Program-made: the position numbers and the translations under genes
Part shown: positions 11,971 through 24,496 of the stretch, one piece after another
How positions within the stretch are numbered: position 1 is the first letter of the stretch
Layout: every line of letters starts with the position of its first letter
The notes under the pieces: model-generated
Databases searched by the model: none
The model's input: the letters and a program-made list of their open reading frames with translations, nothing else
What the model was told of the DNA's origin: nothing
From: Amphirosellinia nigrospora
Taxonomy: Eukaryota; Ascomycota; Sordariomycetes; Xylariales; Xylariaceae
DNA length: 64,000 nt
NCBI GenBank assembly: GCA_004123355.1
Contig: SCHM01000003.1
Span: 3,677,058 to 3,741,057 of the forward strand
Direction of reading: 5' to 3'

Positions 11971-13161
11971 ATGCCACCTTTGAACAGACTTTTAACGGGC
12001 CTCGTACAGCGGGCGTTATCGCCGTTCAATTGCCGTCGCCGCCGCGATCGCCATATATGAATCCGAGGAACTACAACGCATAACCGAGGATCTCCGACGA
12101 CGTATCGCCATTGCGCTGCACGCCTTCGGCGACAGTATCACCCCGCAAGAGAGAGAGATCTATTCAACAGACCCGAAGATGCCGAAGGGTTCCTACAGTC
12201 GCGTGGTCTAGGGCGCGGGAGCGTGCCACAGGGTGTCGAGGCCGACGCCGAAAGCCTCCGCCGCCAACGGGAGGAGCTTATGTATTGGAATGCTATCGCG
12301 CGAGTCTAAGGAGCAAGAGAAGCGGCATCGTCCCAGAGCCTCGACAAGCTCCAGCTTCGACGACTTTCTAGAGAAGGATAACAACGCGGAACAAGGTACC
12401 TTCATCTATCAAAGCGGCACGAGCCCGCCAACAACGACGGATTGGTTCGACGGCGCGGCGCCGAAGGGCTGCGGGGCCTCAACCACTCCATGGTTACGGA
12501 CCCCTTCGCGGACGAGCATGGCATCGAGAGCGATATTGCGTTTGAGAACAGTCTGATCGAGCCCGGCCAAGACGAGATGTCGGACATTTATAATGCGACT
12601 GAGCTTGGCGCAATTGACTTCGACATCTATCACTCCCCTCGGGTTATACCGCCTCAGCAAGAACGGTCAGCGTTGCTCCCCCCTTCCGTATCCGCATCTT
12701 CTGAGCCCGCCGAAACTGCCGAAGCTTCCTCATCACCCCAACAGGCCCCGACAACTTCACTACACGAGTACGAGCTTGCCCTCGACGAATACATGACCGC
12801 AGGCCAGGAAATCAAAGCGGAAGACGAAAATGAGAGACGCCGCCAAAGACAACGCGTACAGCTCCATCCAAGCATGGGCGCAGAATAGCGCAGCCCATGC
12901 AAGTTTTTACTCGCCTCTCCCGCCCCCGGCGCCTCCCGCGTCCGAGATTGGGACCGACGCTGACTTCATCACCGATGGCGAGCTGACACCACGGACTCGG
13001 CATCGCTTGCAGGCTCCGGCGTTGACGTCGCGAACGAGGTCGCATCAAACCAGACTTTCGAGGACGATATCATCAGTCACAGTAGCGGTATGGACACACC
13101 GACTAGCTGGACGGATGTCGAGAGTACCACCGCGGAGAGCGAGGGTGGTGTGCATGCTTGA
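11971..13161 (+). CDS. Conserved fungal protein, N-terminal membrane anchor, frame broken several times
   Basis: A fungal family of unknown function that I recognise only as hypothetical proteins. Reading across frames gives one continuous similarity: a short N-terminus with hydrophobic IAVAAAIAIYE (likely one membrane anchor), then ELQRITEDLRRRIAIALHAF, FNRPEDAEGFLQSRGLG, a stretch with SLRRQREELMYWNA, then SSSFDDFLEKDN and VRRRGAEGLRGLNHSM. Next come DPFADEHGIE, YMTAGQE, SIQAWAQNS and FYSPLP, ending with MDTPTSWTDVES and GGVHA at 13,161. At least six single-base frame changes are needed (near 12,010, 12,150, 12,295, 12,430, 12,830 and 12,990). Conserved residues are kept on both sides of each break with few stops, so sequence error is likelier than old decay. 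Expected length is near 390 residues, mostly acidic and disordered after the anchor. Confidence 0.6.
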
Positions 13162-14614
13162 TTGTTTCTACCACTCGTAGACTCTGGCATGGACAACTGT
13201 ATTTGTGTGACTCCTTTCATGTGTGCTCCGCATAGAATTAAGTGGGATATTGTTATGATCTTAATTGGTTCTCTGGCATGGCGTTGAGGATATGGTGGAA
13301 CTGGGAATTAATATTAGGCGGCTTGGTATACAATGACCGTTGCCCGCTTTATCTGCATGTCTCATTCTAGGAAAAATATAGCATGAGAATACACGCGTTT
13401 ACTTTTCGGTTAACAGTCTGCTAAAACCTTGTGTGATTCTCTCATAGTCATGTTGATGCTATTGCCCCAGGAGAATGCGATGCCTTTCGCATAGGCGAGT
13501 AGGTAGTTGCCGGTAGACGCCAGAGGGAGTCGTTGGATGGGAGTAAAAAGAGATGGGGTAAAGGATTATAGTTTACTATCGTAATGAGGGATAAACGTCT
13601 CTAGTGTCGGCATGCTGCCATCAAACCTTTTCACGTGGCTCACAATATTATATGATGACCACCTTGGAGAGTAAATGACAGACTGAAGGCACAGTCATTG
13701 TGGTCTGGATATGGTCCATACAGTGATTGTGAGACACGAGGGTAATGTGCTTGCACGCGACAGTTTTTTTCGTAATAAGAAAGTAAGTACATAATTTACT
13801 TTTGAGCGACACGTAACAGGCTTTTTCGTATGATTGTAAGCCATACGCAAAATATATTTCGGTAGGAGTTGTCTCAGTTAGTGAGATACCCAGTAATTTG
13901 TGACTACATTGGCTACATGAGGTGAGAAGAAGTTCGGCATCTACCGGGGTGGCCGAAGGAGATATCTAGAATATTTGTTTAGAGTTGAAGTTGTTTCAAA
14001 TTCATATTAATGTATGATTTACTTCTCAGGTTGTTGGTGTTCTATTTTTCTTGCGCCAGTGGCATGGTGCGTGCCTTGCAGATATACATTATGAATAAAA
14101 GATGTACGTCTTCTATTGTGAAGGTATATGTTTTCCAACTCGGAGTGTCCTTAAATTATGTCATCTAATGATCTGGCTTTGTTCTACATCGATATCGCAT
14201 TAACTTGTTTTATATACGTGATATAACCGGCTGTCAGCATGGGCCCTCGCTTGTAGTAGGTTAGGCGCCATCATGCCCGTACCATCCGATGATACACGTA
14301 CTGTTTAGCTTACGTGGCCTCCATTAACGTAGAATGAGATACTCGTTAGTGTCAAGTTGCGCAGGATCTCTTCGTGCTACCATGGCAAGTGGCCTGATAA
14401 AGCACGGTACGCCGTGGCATACCTAAACAAAGAGACTTATGCCTATAACGTAGGAGGGCACACGAATGCCAGCCGGCCCTTCCGCTAGGTCTTCGGTACC
14501 AACTCAATTGTGTAACCCGGATCATAATATCGGGGTATTAAGTATCAATTGACGCTTTTCGCATGCTCGTAGCGAAATTTGGGCTCTCACAAATTGCTCT
14601 TGGCCTGACCGTCT
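13162..14614. other. Intergenic DNA, no gene seen
   Basis: I see no supported gene, RNA or repeat. It separates the 3' ends of the gene ending at 13,161 and the methyltransferase gene ending at 14,615, which are convergent. Confidence 0.5.
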
Positions 14615-15718
14615 TCAATGCTTAGCGGGTTTCTTTAGAATTCCGATATGAACCACGAAACCTGTGTTTGCGCGCAATTCCTTCGATAACGCTTCCTCTG
14701 GTACTCGCCAGACGTGGAAGCGCCTACTGAATGCCTTGATCCAACCCTCAAATATCTCCGGGTCTCGTAGCTGTTGCGCGACGATACAGAGAGCTGGGCT
14801 CACTGCCTCATTGACTTGGATGTCAGCTTCTTGGCTGCGCTGCCGTAGATCGCAGGCATCAGCACACGTCTGGACCAGCGGCTCGATGAGTGTCTCGTTG
14901 TAGATGCAGTCGCAGGCAATCACCGCATCAAAACTAGTGACATCTGGTGATCCTGTGAGAGAGGTCGTCACTTCATCTAGTTCCCAGTCGAGGGCTGTAA
15001 AGCGCAAACTGATTGTATTAGCTGCCGAAGACGATTTACCCCGCCGTTTCTGAGCGGACGCTCTTTGTTTCATAACAAGGTTTTCTGCGAGGTTCTTCTC
15101 GACAAGCCGTGCTACGTATGTTTGATCGGTAAGGACATAGCGCGATACGAGAGTAGCCAAAACTAGGCCAACAAGGCCTGAGATCCCACATCCCAACTCG
15201 AGTACGCTACTAGAGGATGAAAGGGCTCCCGTTTTCCATAGGATATTGTCCGGCGAGCCCAGCCACGAAGCTACTAATGGGGTGATTTTCCACTACCCGG
15301 TCTTTAATTAACATAGAACACGTATAGAAGCTACTGCGGACCATTGAGGAGCCAAATATCGAATGTGTTGTACAGAAATTGCAAGACCGGGCTTGGCCGT
15401 CACAGTGGGGAACAGGTTGAACAAGCCACGGAGACGACTTACAATGACAGCCCCAGTAGTGCTACCTGGACGATTCAAAATAGTTGGAGATTGGTGGACA
15501 GTATAATCCTTATCACAGATAGTTAAACTAATAGTTGTAGCTTGAGAGTCCACGAAACCAAGGTTCTGAGAAGGGATCTCCTGGGAGAAGAGCAGAAAGG
15601 TCTCTAATGGGCATCAGTTAGCTATATCTGATTGCACTTACTGAACTCGTTTCAACTCGCCTTCTTCTGAGTCTTCGATCTCGGGCCCGAGGCGGTCGAA
15701 TAGGTCGCTGAGAGCCAT
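14615..15718 (-). CDS. Rkm5-like protein-lysine methyltransferase
   Basis: Class I SAM-dependent methyltransferase of the Methyltransf_16 group, most like fungal Rkm5 (yeast Rkm5 methylates ribosomal protein uL1). Exon 1 (15642-15718) begins MALSDLFDRLGPEIEDSEEG. Exon 2 (15443-15603) has SQNLGFVDSQATTISLTI and YTVHQSPTILNRPGSTTGAV. Exon 3 (14615-15292) has WKITPLVASWL, SAM motif I as VLELGCGISGLVGL, VLTDQTYVARLVEKNL, a DWELDEV segment and ACDCIYNETLIEPLV. The second intron (15293-15442, GTAAGT to TAG) joins cleanly. The first intron (15604-15641) would be only 38 bp and joins exons 1 and 2 out of phase, so an indel or a different splice site is likely there. Total length is about 305 residues. 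Confidence 0.8.
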
Positions 15719-17395
15719 AATCCGTCGCAGCGGCAATATCTTAATTCCGTGGTTCGGCAGAATGTGTTTGACTACAACCGAAATGATTTTACACAAGAGA
15801 TGCGATGTCGCAATACTTCCTGATAGGTGGCTCAAAATCAATGGCGATCTCTATATCTAGAGGCTATGTGACGTGAAATGACCTCACACTTCAGCTAAGT
15901 GAATGAATATCGAAGAGGTATCTTCTTATATCGTTTCACTCAGTAGCTAGAGAGAAGATGCCATGTATATCTGATCTAAACTCTTTAGCCAGAATCCTTC
16001 GTAATCAATAGATCACCGACTACAGCGAAGTCCACGTGCTGTTGCTTTATCCTCGCCCGCCATCTACCAAGAAGACCAAGCGACGAAACATGTGACCGGG
16101 TGTCCAGAAATACAGTGAATTTGACCAATGGAGACCTGGATGGCTTCTTACCTAGGTGGCATACCCAACAGATTCGGTATTCCTGCAAGCCAAGACCTGA
16201 GAAAACCTGAGGTTACCTACCTCTTAGTAGGTAGATACACTAGAGAGCACCGAGGTTATTTAGGAGTCGAAATTTTTGTACGCTACCGAATTTGAGAGTT
16301 GTCCATCGAGGAAGCCGTTTTGATATGGCATCGAGGCGATAAGATTTAGTGCCATGGGCTGTTTAAACAAGCCTAACCCTAGACCCTGTTAGGAAATAGC
16401 TCACGGGCTTTTTATTTAGTCTACGCTATCAATGGATTTTATGAGAAACCCCTCGGTAGATATTGTGGCGTGTTTTTATTCTCTCAAAGGCACCACTTAC
16501 TTACTTAATTAAGTATGTGTCTGTACCTAGAGGAGCCGGTGAGACAAGCCAGGTCACGCAGGTAGTTGTCTTAGATATTACCTAGCTCTCATGTACACAC
16601 CAAAGGATGCTACTATGCGGATAAAGTAGGGAAGGGCGATAGTGACGATAGTCACAACGCCACAATGCCAATGGCCCTTTTGCTGCTGTTTTTTGGAACT
16701 AAGGCGAGACTCCTAGACAAGCAGGTTGGATGGATGCCAATGGGTGCCGAGTAGACTCCATTCCTGTTTAGGGCTAAGCACAGCAGGCATCGGCATACCT
16801 CTTAGGACAAGGGCCTCCCCACCTGGCAGGGGTATCCACACAAATGATCAACTAAGTGCTATCTGGCGGCTCCAGCTGTAAGGTTTCGTCATGAGACTGC
16901 TGGGCGGGCAGGTGGGAGCAACCAGCTACAGCATGTATCCCAGGCAAGACCCAGGTATACCTGGTTGTCTAAGCGGCAGCAACCATCCCCAAATGGTGAC
17001 GACTGAGAAACAACCACCCGTGTAGCGTAAAAGCTCACCCATCCCAAGAGTGCTCCCGATCTAGATTTCTCATCGTCCATCCATACTCTCCAAACTGCTA
17101 TTCCGTCTACTGTCCCACGACATGACCATGTAATATATAGCACAGCGTCAACCAGATTTATCAAGTCTCTCCAGTCATCCATCATAGCACAGCACTGACG
17201 TCTTGTTACGACACACCTCACAAACCATTCCAATAGGTATGTTCCTCACACACAGCTCGCCCCTCTGCTAGCTGCCTGCTTGCCCGGCTGGTTGGATAGT
17301 CGACATCAACAACAGTTCGCTGATCATCCACCAGATACCCCGAGGTCCCCCGTTTTGTCCACATCTTCTTCTAATTCCCCTCCGACTATCACACC
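15719..17395. other. Divergent intergenic region (methyltransferase / acyl-CoA synthetase)
   Basis: Holds the promoters of two divergent genes. A TACCTACC...GGTAGGTA palindrome lies near 16,213-16,234. CT/CA-rich sequence at about 17,210-17,390 is the likely leader of the acyl-CoA synthetase gene. No other gene is supported. Confidence 0.5.
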
Positions 17396-19623
17396 ATGTC
17401 ACAGTACGAGTGGCGAGAATCCAAGTTTCGGGACCAAGTCCTGCAACCCAAAAAGTCTATCCGTGGCCCCTACTCAATCGAATCCCCCGGCGCTCCCGAC
17501 ATCAAAGGCGAAACGAAACCTCGCCGACATCCTTTGGCCAAAGATGGCTTGATCACAAAACCCGCCGATAACATTTCCACCGCCTACGAGCTTATGCGCG
17601 TCAGCGTAGCCAAGTATGGTAATGCCAAGTGTATGGGCTCGCGACGCCTTATCCGTACTCACCAGGAGACCAAGAAGGTCAAGAAAATAGTTGACGGTAA
17701 GGAGCAGGAGGTCGACAAAGCCTGGACCTACTTTGAGCTCAGTCCCTACGAGTATGTCACATTCAACGAGTACGAGGCACTGGCCCTAATATTGGCTCTG
17801 GCCTGAGGAAGCTCGGCATGGATAAGAGCGACAGAGTACATATCTTTGCTGCCACCAGCGCGAACTGGCTTACTATGTTCCATGCCGCTGCCTCACAGTC
17901 CATGGCTGTTGTTACCGCCTACGACACTTTGGGTGAGGAGGGTTTGCGACACTCCATGGTAGCCACGGGCCAAAGCAGTCTTCTTGGACCCCCATCTCAT
18001 CCCAACACTGGGAAATGTGCTAAAAGAGGCGAAGGATGTGCGCTATGTGATATGGAACAGCCAGAATCAAGTCAAGCAGGAGCACATCAACAACTTAAAG
18101 AGCACATATAGCCACATCACCGTCATGAGTTCCAAGGAGCTCGAGAAACTTGGCAGGGATAACCCTTCTGAGCCCACACCTCCTACGCCAGAAGATCTTT
18201 GTTGTATTATGTACACCTCGGGGTCCACGGGCACCCCCAAGGGTGTGCCCATCAAGCACAAGGCCCTCGTCGCCGCAGGTATGTCAATTTACTGACTGTC
18301 AAACGCTGAATATTAACTTTTGTTTCTAGTTACCGGCGTCAGTGTAGTCGTACAACCTTATATCGGACCTGGTGATGGTCTCTTGACCTATCTCCCCTTG
18401 GCCCACATTTTAGAACTGGTATTCGAAAATGCGTGCCTGTATTGGGGAGCGACCATGGGCTACGGGAATCCGAAAACACTTTCTGACAACTCGGTTCGCA
18501 ACTGCGCTGGTGATATCCGCGAATTTAAGCCCCTCCGTCCTTGTGGGTGTACCTGCGGTCTTTGAAACGGTCAAGAAAGGAATTACTGCAAAGGTTAACG
18601 CCGGCGGCCCAGTCGTTCAAAATATGTTTTGGGGTGCTCTCGGCTTGAAGAGCAGACTCATGTCTATGGGGCTTCCGGGCTCTGGTTTGCTTGACTCTGT
18701 CGTTTTCAAGAAGATCAAGGAAGCTACTGGCGGTCGCCTCAAACTCTGCATGAACGGTGGTGGGCCTATCTCGAAGGAGACACAGCGTTTCATCTCTATG
18801 GCTATTGCCCCAATGATCATCGGTTACGGTCTCACTGAAACTGCCGCCATGGGCACTCTCATGGACCCATACGAATGGTCTTCCGAAAGCATTGGTTCTA
18901 TGCCTGGTTCTATTGAGGTAAAGCTCGTCGACTTCCCTGATGCTGGGTACTACGCTACAAATAAACCCAACCCGCAGGGCGAAATTTGGATTCGCGGAGA
19001 CAGTGTTCTAGAGGAGTACTATCAGAACGAGCAAGAAACCAAGGAGAACTTATCCGATGGTTGGTTCAAGACCGGAGATATCGGCGAATGGGATGCCGAT
19101 GGTCACTTGAAGATCATCGACCGCAAGAAGAACTTGATCAAAACTCTAAACGGTGAATATATAGCGCTGGAGAAGCTCGAATCTGTTTACCGATCTGCTT
19201 TTGTGGTCGGTAACATCTGTGTTTACGCGGATGAGAACAAGGCAAAGCCTATCGCAATCATCGTGCCAAGTGAGCCGGCATTGAAGAAACTCGCGGCCGA
19301 GAATGGGATCGAAGGCAATAATCTAGAGGAATTGGTGCATAACAAGAAACTAAAAGGGATCGTGCTTCGAGAGCTACAAAACACAGGGCGCGCTGGAGGC
19401 TTATCTGGTATCGAGATCATTGAAGGTGTTGCTTTGTCTGATGAAGAATGGACTCCACACAACGTAAGTCCCCCCGCAATTTCAACACTTGAGTCGCGTT
19501 GAGATGGGCTCGAGACTGACTATATAATAGGGCCTTGTGACGGCGGCTCAGAAGCTCAACCGCAAAGGCATTCTTAATAAATACAAGGACCAAGTGGACG
19601 AAGCCTACAGCTCTTCCAGCTAG
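17396..19623 (+). CDS. FAA1: Long-chain fatty acyl-CoA synthetase (FAA1/FAA4 type)
   Basis: Activates long-chain fatty acids to acyl-CoA through an acyl-AMP intermediate, for lipid synthesis and fatty-acid import. Exons are 17396-18278, 18330-19463 and 19531-19623; introns of 51 and 67 bp have GT/AG ends. Seen in order: KAWTYFELSPYEYVTFNEYE, the AMP-binding P-loop YTSGSTGTPKGVP, LTYLPLAHILELVFE, GYGLTETAAMGTLMDP, and the acyl-CoA synthetase signature DGWFKTGDIGEWDADGHLKI with DRKKNLIKTLNGEY. The C-terminus is LNRKGILNKYKDQVDEAY. Three frame changes occur: near 17,785 (one base short), near 17,971 (one extra, GGG run) and at 18,531-18,534 (one extra, CCCC run). With them the product is 702 residues, the normal length for this family. 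ATG at 17396 is preceded by ACACC. Confidence 0.93.
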
Positions 19624-21202
19624 TTGCAGAGTTGGGACTCGGTCACGGCTAAGAACTGGCTACTGGGGCTCTTTCATTGGTTCTGGTATTGATAATCCTC
19701 TACATGACCGACTTAAACATTCAATTTCCGTTTGCTGTTCGAATAGTTTTATGAAAGATGAAGGGAATCACGATTGGAATGAGAAGTAGAGAAGAACGAG
19801 ATGAGGATGAAGCCGCCTGTTGTACATTTACGGCCTCTTTTCTAATATCAGTAGCCATAGGGAACTGCGTGCTTACTTAATTTAGGTGAATGTCACCATC
19901 AATCAAGGTCTTGCTAATTTCATTCTCCCCAAGCCACTACGTATGTACAGTAGGCAACTTAAGGTTCACACCGGTGGAAGGAGGTGGAGAATTAGGGCCG
20001 AAACTAAGATTCGTCGGTCTCTAGTTTGACCACGCACTGCATACGCAGGGTCTAGAGATCGATGGATCTATCCGACAACATCAAAGTTTAGGGGTGTAGG
20101 GAAATTGCTTGTGATAGAGTAGATTCCTCTTCAAGATTCTAACCGCGTACCTCGGCTCGCGAATAATCTAAGATTTACATTCTCCCTCATCGTGTGTCTT
20201 CTACCTACTCTGCCATTTCGTAAGATCAGGTCAGGTACTTCTCTATTACGCAGTATTATCGGGTCATCCGTTTAGAGTGTTGTGTAAGTTCCCATGACGC
20301 AAGCTCAGCCTCACTCTCGATCCTGGCTAGCCTTTGGGGGGAAAACACTCCAGGAAATATAGTCTCGAATACATATAGTGGTTCTAATAGGCAATGAAAA
20401 ACTATATGCCCACCCACCTTAAGATGCTTTTAAGATGCTAATTACTTACATAAAAGGGGCAGTGCCGTTCACACTCGCTACCTTAGGTACTACAAGTAAA
20501 TGTGGTTATTCCACTTCCTCCCCCCCCAGCCACCACCACCACCACCCGGCCTGAAGCTATAGCTGGGGTATGGCAGCAAAGAATTAATTGCATACACAGC
20601 CAGCTATGTATGTACATAGTTTTAAAATTCCCTGTCTTCGTCTCGACCAATGAAGAGCTGGTCAAGTTCCCAAGTAGGTAGGTAAAAGGAGGCTATGCTA
20701 ACGGGGCGCAGCAACGGTAAACTTGCCTCGTGCCCGTGCTTATCGGACGGGGTGTCATGTCATAAGGCATGCATTCGCGAGTAGCGAATGAGTGAGTCAC
20801 AGGAGATTCATAGCGTAATTCTTTGGGGTAGGTTGTGTGGTGAAATCTCAAGTTTGGGTGTAGAGTTAGTTGACTACACTGCATAGACAAAGAGTCGGGA
20901 ATCGTTGATGGGAACGGTGAGCTCAGAACCAAGGTTTTGTCATTCATTCCCTCTCGACATACAAGAACGCCTGCAGCAAGGCATGAGAGACAGACATAGA
21001 GAGAAGGAAAACACAAAAATAAGAACCACGGCTCATTACTCACGGCCGTTGCGGGAATAAACCCCGGGCTCCATCTACGGATCATTAGTAGCCACTTCCC
21101 ACCCTACCCGAGCCATTGGTTCGGCCTCGCCTTGACTTGTATGACCACGACCCGTACCCTTTGAGGAGATCTGTACCTAGCTAGGCTAGGCTAATCGAGG
21201 GA
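19624..21202. other. Intergenic DNA between convergent genes
   Basis: Between the convergent acyl-CoA synthetase and NCS-1 genes. A CCTTAGGTAC word lies at about 20,481-20,490, and a run of C followed by ACC repeats lies at 20,519-20,550. Open frames here lack recognisable family features. No gene supported. Confidence 0.5.
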
Positions 21203-22194
21203 CTACACCAAACCATCGTACAGCGATAGCGCTGACACGATCGTCTCATCGCGTTTGCTTCCTTCTTTGAACTCATCCATATCCAAACTGCCATTCTCAT
21301 CTTTGTCCATCATGCGGAAAATCTTCCTGACGCGCTTCTCTGGGGTATCTTCGTCTTCGGGTAACTTCACCATGGAGCCGACCTATATCATAGAGGACGC
21401 GTTAGCATGGGTGTAATATGATACACCTCATTTCCCCTTGGCTTCTGCTGCGCACCATCTTGTATATTGCTTCCACAATCTTAAGCATCTCATCGTAGCT
21501 GATCTTGCCGTCTCCGTCAATGTCGTATAATTGGAAGGCCCAATCGAGTTTGTCCTCCATCTTGCCACGGCTCGTAACGCTTAGCGCACAGATAAACTCT
21601 TTGAAGTCGATGGATCCGGACTTGTCGGCATCGAAAACATTGAAAACATAGTCGGCGAACGAGGACGGGTCTCCGAATGGGAAGAATTGGCGATAGATCT
21701 TTTGGAACTCCTCTTTCGTGAGCATGCCCGAGGGGCAGTCCTTTAGGAAGCCTGAGGATGAGAGTGAGCACCATCCACGCGCGGGGAGGTGGAAACGTTG
21801 GCAACCCTAGCCTTGGCTTCAACTTACCCTTATACCATTGTTGCAACTCCTTCTTGTCAAAGTGGGTCGACTTCTGGAGCTCGGCAAGCTGCTCCTGGGA
21901 GAGCTTGGATTGACTGGCAAGACACGTGAGTTTAATACGTCATATCGGTAGAACGAGCGCGCGCGCGCGCAACACTCAGCCTCGGGCACTTAAGACATAG
22001 AGATAGAGGCATATAGAGGCAGAATGAGAGGGATAGAGAGGAATCGAGACAGCCTTGGCGGTGGACTGGATTGTCGCAAAGTTGGGGACGCCATAGAGAG
22101 GGCATATATGATGGCCCAGACAACAAGGATGCCAAATTGCGGGGAACCAGAGGACAAGAGGACAAGAGCGACAGCAGACTTACGATTTGCCCAT
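21203..22194 (-). CDS. NCS1: Neuronal calcium sensor 1 / Frq1
   Basis: EF-hand Ca2+ sensor; in yeast Frq1 activates phosphatidylinositol 4-kinase Pik1 at the Golgi, and in filamentous fungi NCS-1 acts in Ca2+ tolerance and growth. Four exons: 22184-22194 (only 11 nt), 21828-21913, 21456-21751 and 21203-21382. They join in frame to give exactly 190 residues, the canonical length. N-terminal [13 protein letters not shown] is an N-myristoylation signal (Gly2). EF1 is degenerate with the family's Cys-Pro (KDCPSG, residues 36-41). EF2 ([12 protein letters not shown]) begins at Asp73, EF3 is [12 protein letters not shown] and EF4 is [12 protein letters not shown], all with intact Ca2+ ligands. The 270-bp first intron carries a (GC)n run near 21,958-21,971. 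The third intron uses donor GTGCGC. No indel is needed. Confidence 0.96.
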
Positions 22195-24496
22195 GTTCTA
22201 TGTCAGGGTAGCGAGCAGAATAGGTAAAACAGAGAAGGGGAAGTGAGGGATTCTCAAGAGCCGCTAGGGGCGGGAATGTAGGGAAGCCTAGTCTATGTAA
22301 TTCGTTGGTGTACTGGGATGTATGTAGTGTATAGTTCTGTCTGGATGTATGTCTGGATGTATGTCTAGATAGATAGATAGATGTCACCGGGTGTAAGGCA
22401 GGCAAGGCGAGGCGTGGGTGCAGGTGTAGGTAGCAAGTAGTGGTAGTAGTATGAGGAATGCTTTAGTGCGTGCGAGTGATGCGCGCGACAATGAGAGTTA
22501 AGTTCAGTTCAAGTTAGTTTAGTTGGCTTGGGAAGGCAGGTACCAGTGAGGTAGGACACGCGGACGGCGCTACATAAGCAGCTGTGATAAGGTGGGGTTG
22601 TGGTTGTTACAACGGCTGGGCAGGTGGTTTATGCGTAACAGATTAAGTACCCTATACATCTACTTCTTACTGGGCACAGGGACAGAGCCGCATGAGTCGG
22701 GGGTTAGGGAGTTAGGGAGTTACCTTAGGTAGAGAGTCGGTCCTGTTTTGGCCGTGTAGCATCTTCTGCTTATTCTACTTGCAACCACTCCTGCCCGGTA
22801 ACAGTAAGAAGTGTAGCCAGGCAGGCAACCAGGCGCCAGGCAGCCAGGCAGCGAACGGGGTCCTCAGGGTTGTGGTTGGATCGTAATCCCCGACAATGAG
22901 ACCCCAAAAAAGGCTCGAATGGCCTTTGTCTTGTTACATAGACGACACGACCCGAGGCTTCGCTTGTCTAGACTTGGCCGAGAGGTAGTATGACCATTCT
23001 CATTTCTTATTAATCTTACTACCTTATCCATGGAATCCATGGAATCCATGGAGACGACAGGGTATGAGTACTAGTACTGACAAGCTGATCAGACCAACCG
23101 CCTGGATACCTACTGCAGGTCTCTGTGCAGGTAGGCAGCGCGATGATGAATGATGATGATGGTGGTGGTGGGTGGGTCGCACCTCGCCCTCGCATATCCG
23201 CTGTCATCTATGGTAACTTATTGCCCTACTTATGATTGCTAGATGTACATACATACCTGGCAGCAAAGTGCAATGGGCGGACCATGCAATGCAAGTGGGA
23301 TGTACATGTTACCTACAGCGGGTGAGATCTACAGTCTATATGTGTTCACACATCCAGATGGGTTATGTAGGTACCTTACGTTGTAGGCACCATTTCATGC
23401 AATATTTAAGGTTATAGGTTAGGGTCCATACATATATGTAGAGACAAGGCGCCATCGGCCTGGGTGAGCATGCCCGCAATAACAACCGTCGAACCATTTG
23501 TTGGATGGTCGACGATGCTAGTGAGGGGTAGAATGAGAGATTGGTAATAGACGCGCCGGTTGTCTCGTCTCTTCGGGATAGAACGTATTACATCATTTGT
23601 CCAACAGGAAATTCCAAGGTTTAAATCGACGAATCAATGGCCTCCTGATGCAAAGCGCAGAGCGGCTAGTTCGTATTAAGTCGAATCCGTTGGCCGGCGT
23701 CAAGATGGAATAAGGAATGGTGGGGGTTTCTCGGAATAGCGGGGTAACCTAGTAAGGTATAAAAAACGCGCAGCTGCTGGCAGCCGATACGCAAACAGTT
23801 ATATCTACCCCACGTCCCGGTAAAGCACATCTGTCTACGTCATCACAAAGATATCACGGACAGTTTAACTAAACGGATGTTCAAAATTAAAACCAAATTA
23901 AAACCCAGACAAACTCGTACTGTTGAGTAATCATCTTCGTCTGGCAGCCATCTTACTGCGCCGTGTTTATGGATTAATTTACCTCATCAATATGATGTAG
24001 CTGATGTACCCCCTTATCGGATTATGGTTTGTGTAACCGCCGCGTTTACAATGATATGACTTGTCAAATCTCGTGGCCAGGTGGTACAAGCTTGTACCGA
24101 ATAGGTAGTACTCGAAGTTCAAGTTGCCGAGGGAAGGCTGCTCTATTGTCACACAAATGATGAGTTAATATCGATGAGATGAGGCATGGATGTATATTCT
24201 TGACAATGGTATTTAACGTTGAATGAATCCTCTCCAGACCCAGTAGCTCTACCAGCCGTCCCTTTGAGCCCCATTTTCCAAGCTAATCGAATCGTCAACC
24301 ATTATCGTCGTTCCAGTTTCCACCCCAAGGAATATCTGACAGTTATGAGCATAGCTCGCGAGGAAAAGCGAGGTTTGTATTGGTGATGCAAACAATGCAA
24401 TGCAATTCGCCGTAAACGCCAATTATCGCTCAGTTCCTGATAGAGAAAAAAATAATGCCGCCGCTCCGGTCGCCATCCCGTTGAGTGATGCTCGGC
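22195..24496. other. Long intergenic region upstream of NCS-1
   Basis: No gene supported. It holds the NCS-1 promoter and leader, GTATGT/GATA short repeats near 22,318-22,384, CAGGCAGC-type repeats near 22,815-22,855, a 9-bp tandem repeat at 23,028-23,052, and a GATGATGGTGGTG stretch near 23,141-23,172. The right end is the 3' flank of CDC45. Confidence 0.5.
23028..23052. repeat. Short tandem repeat, 9-bp unit
   Basis: Nearly three copies of CCATGGAAT lie head to tail in the NCS-1/CDC45 intergenic region. Confidence 0.8.

Noticed and set aside
11971-13161. Calling this gene and its frame-shifted neighbours pseudogenes
   Set aside because: Conserved residues are kept right up to each break and the same kind of break occurs in essential genes, so sequence error is more likely; they are reported as CDS with breaks.
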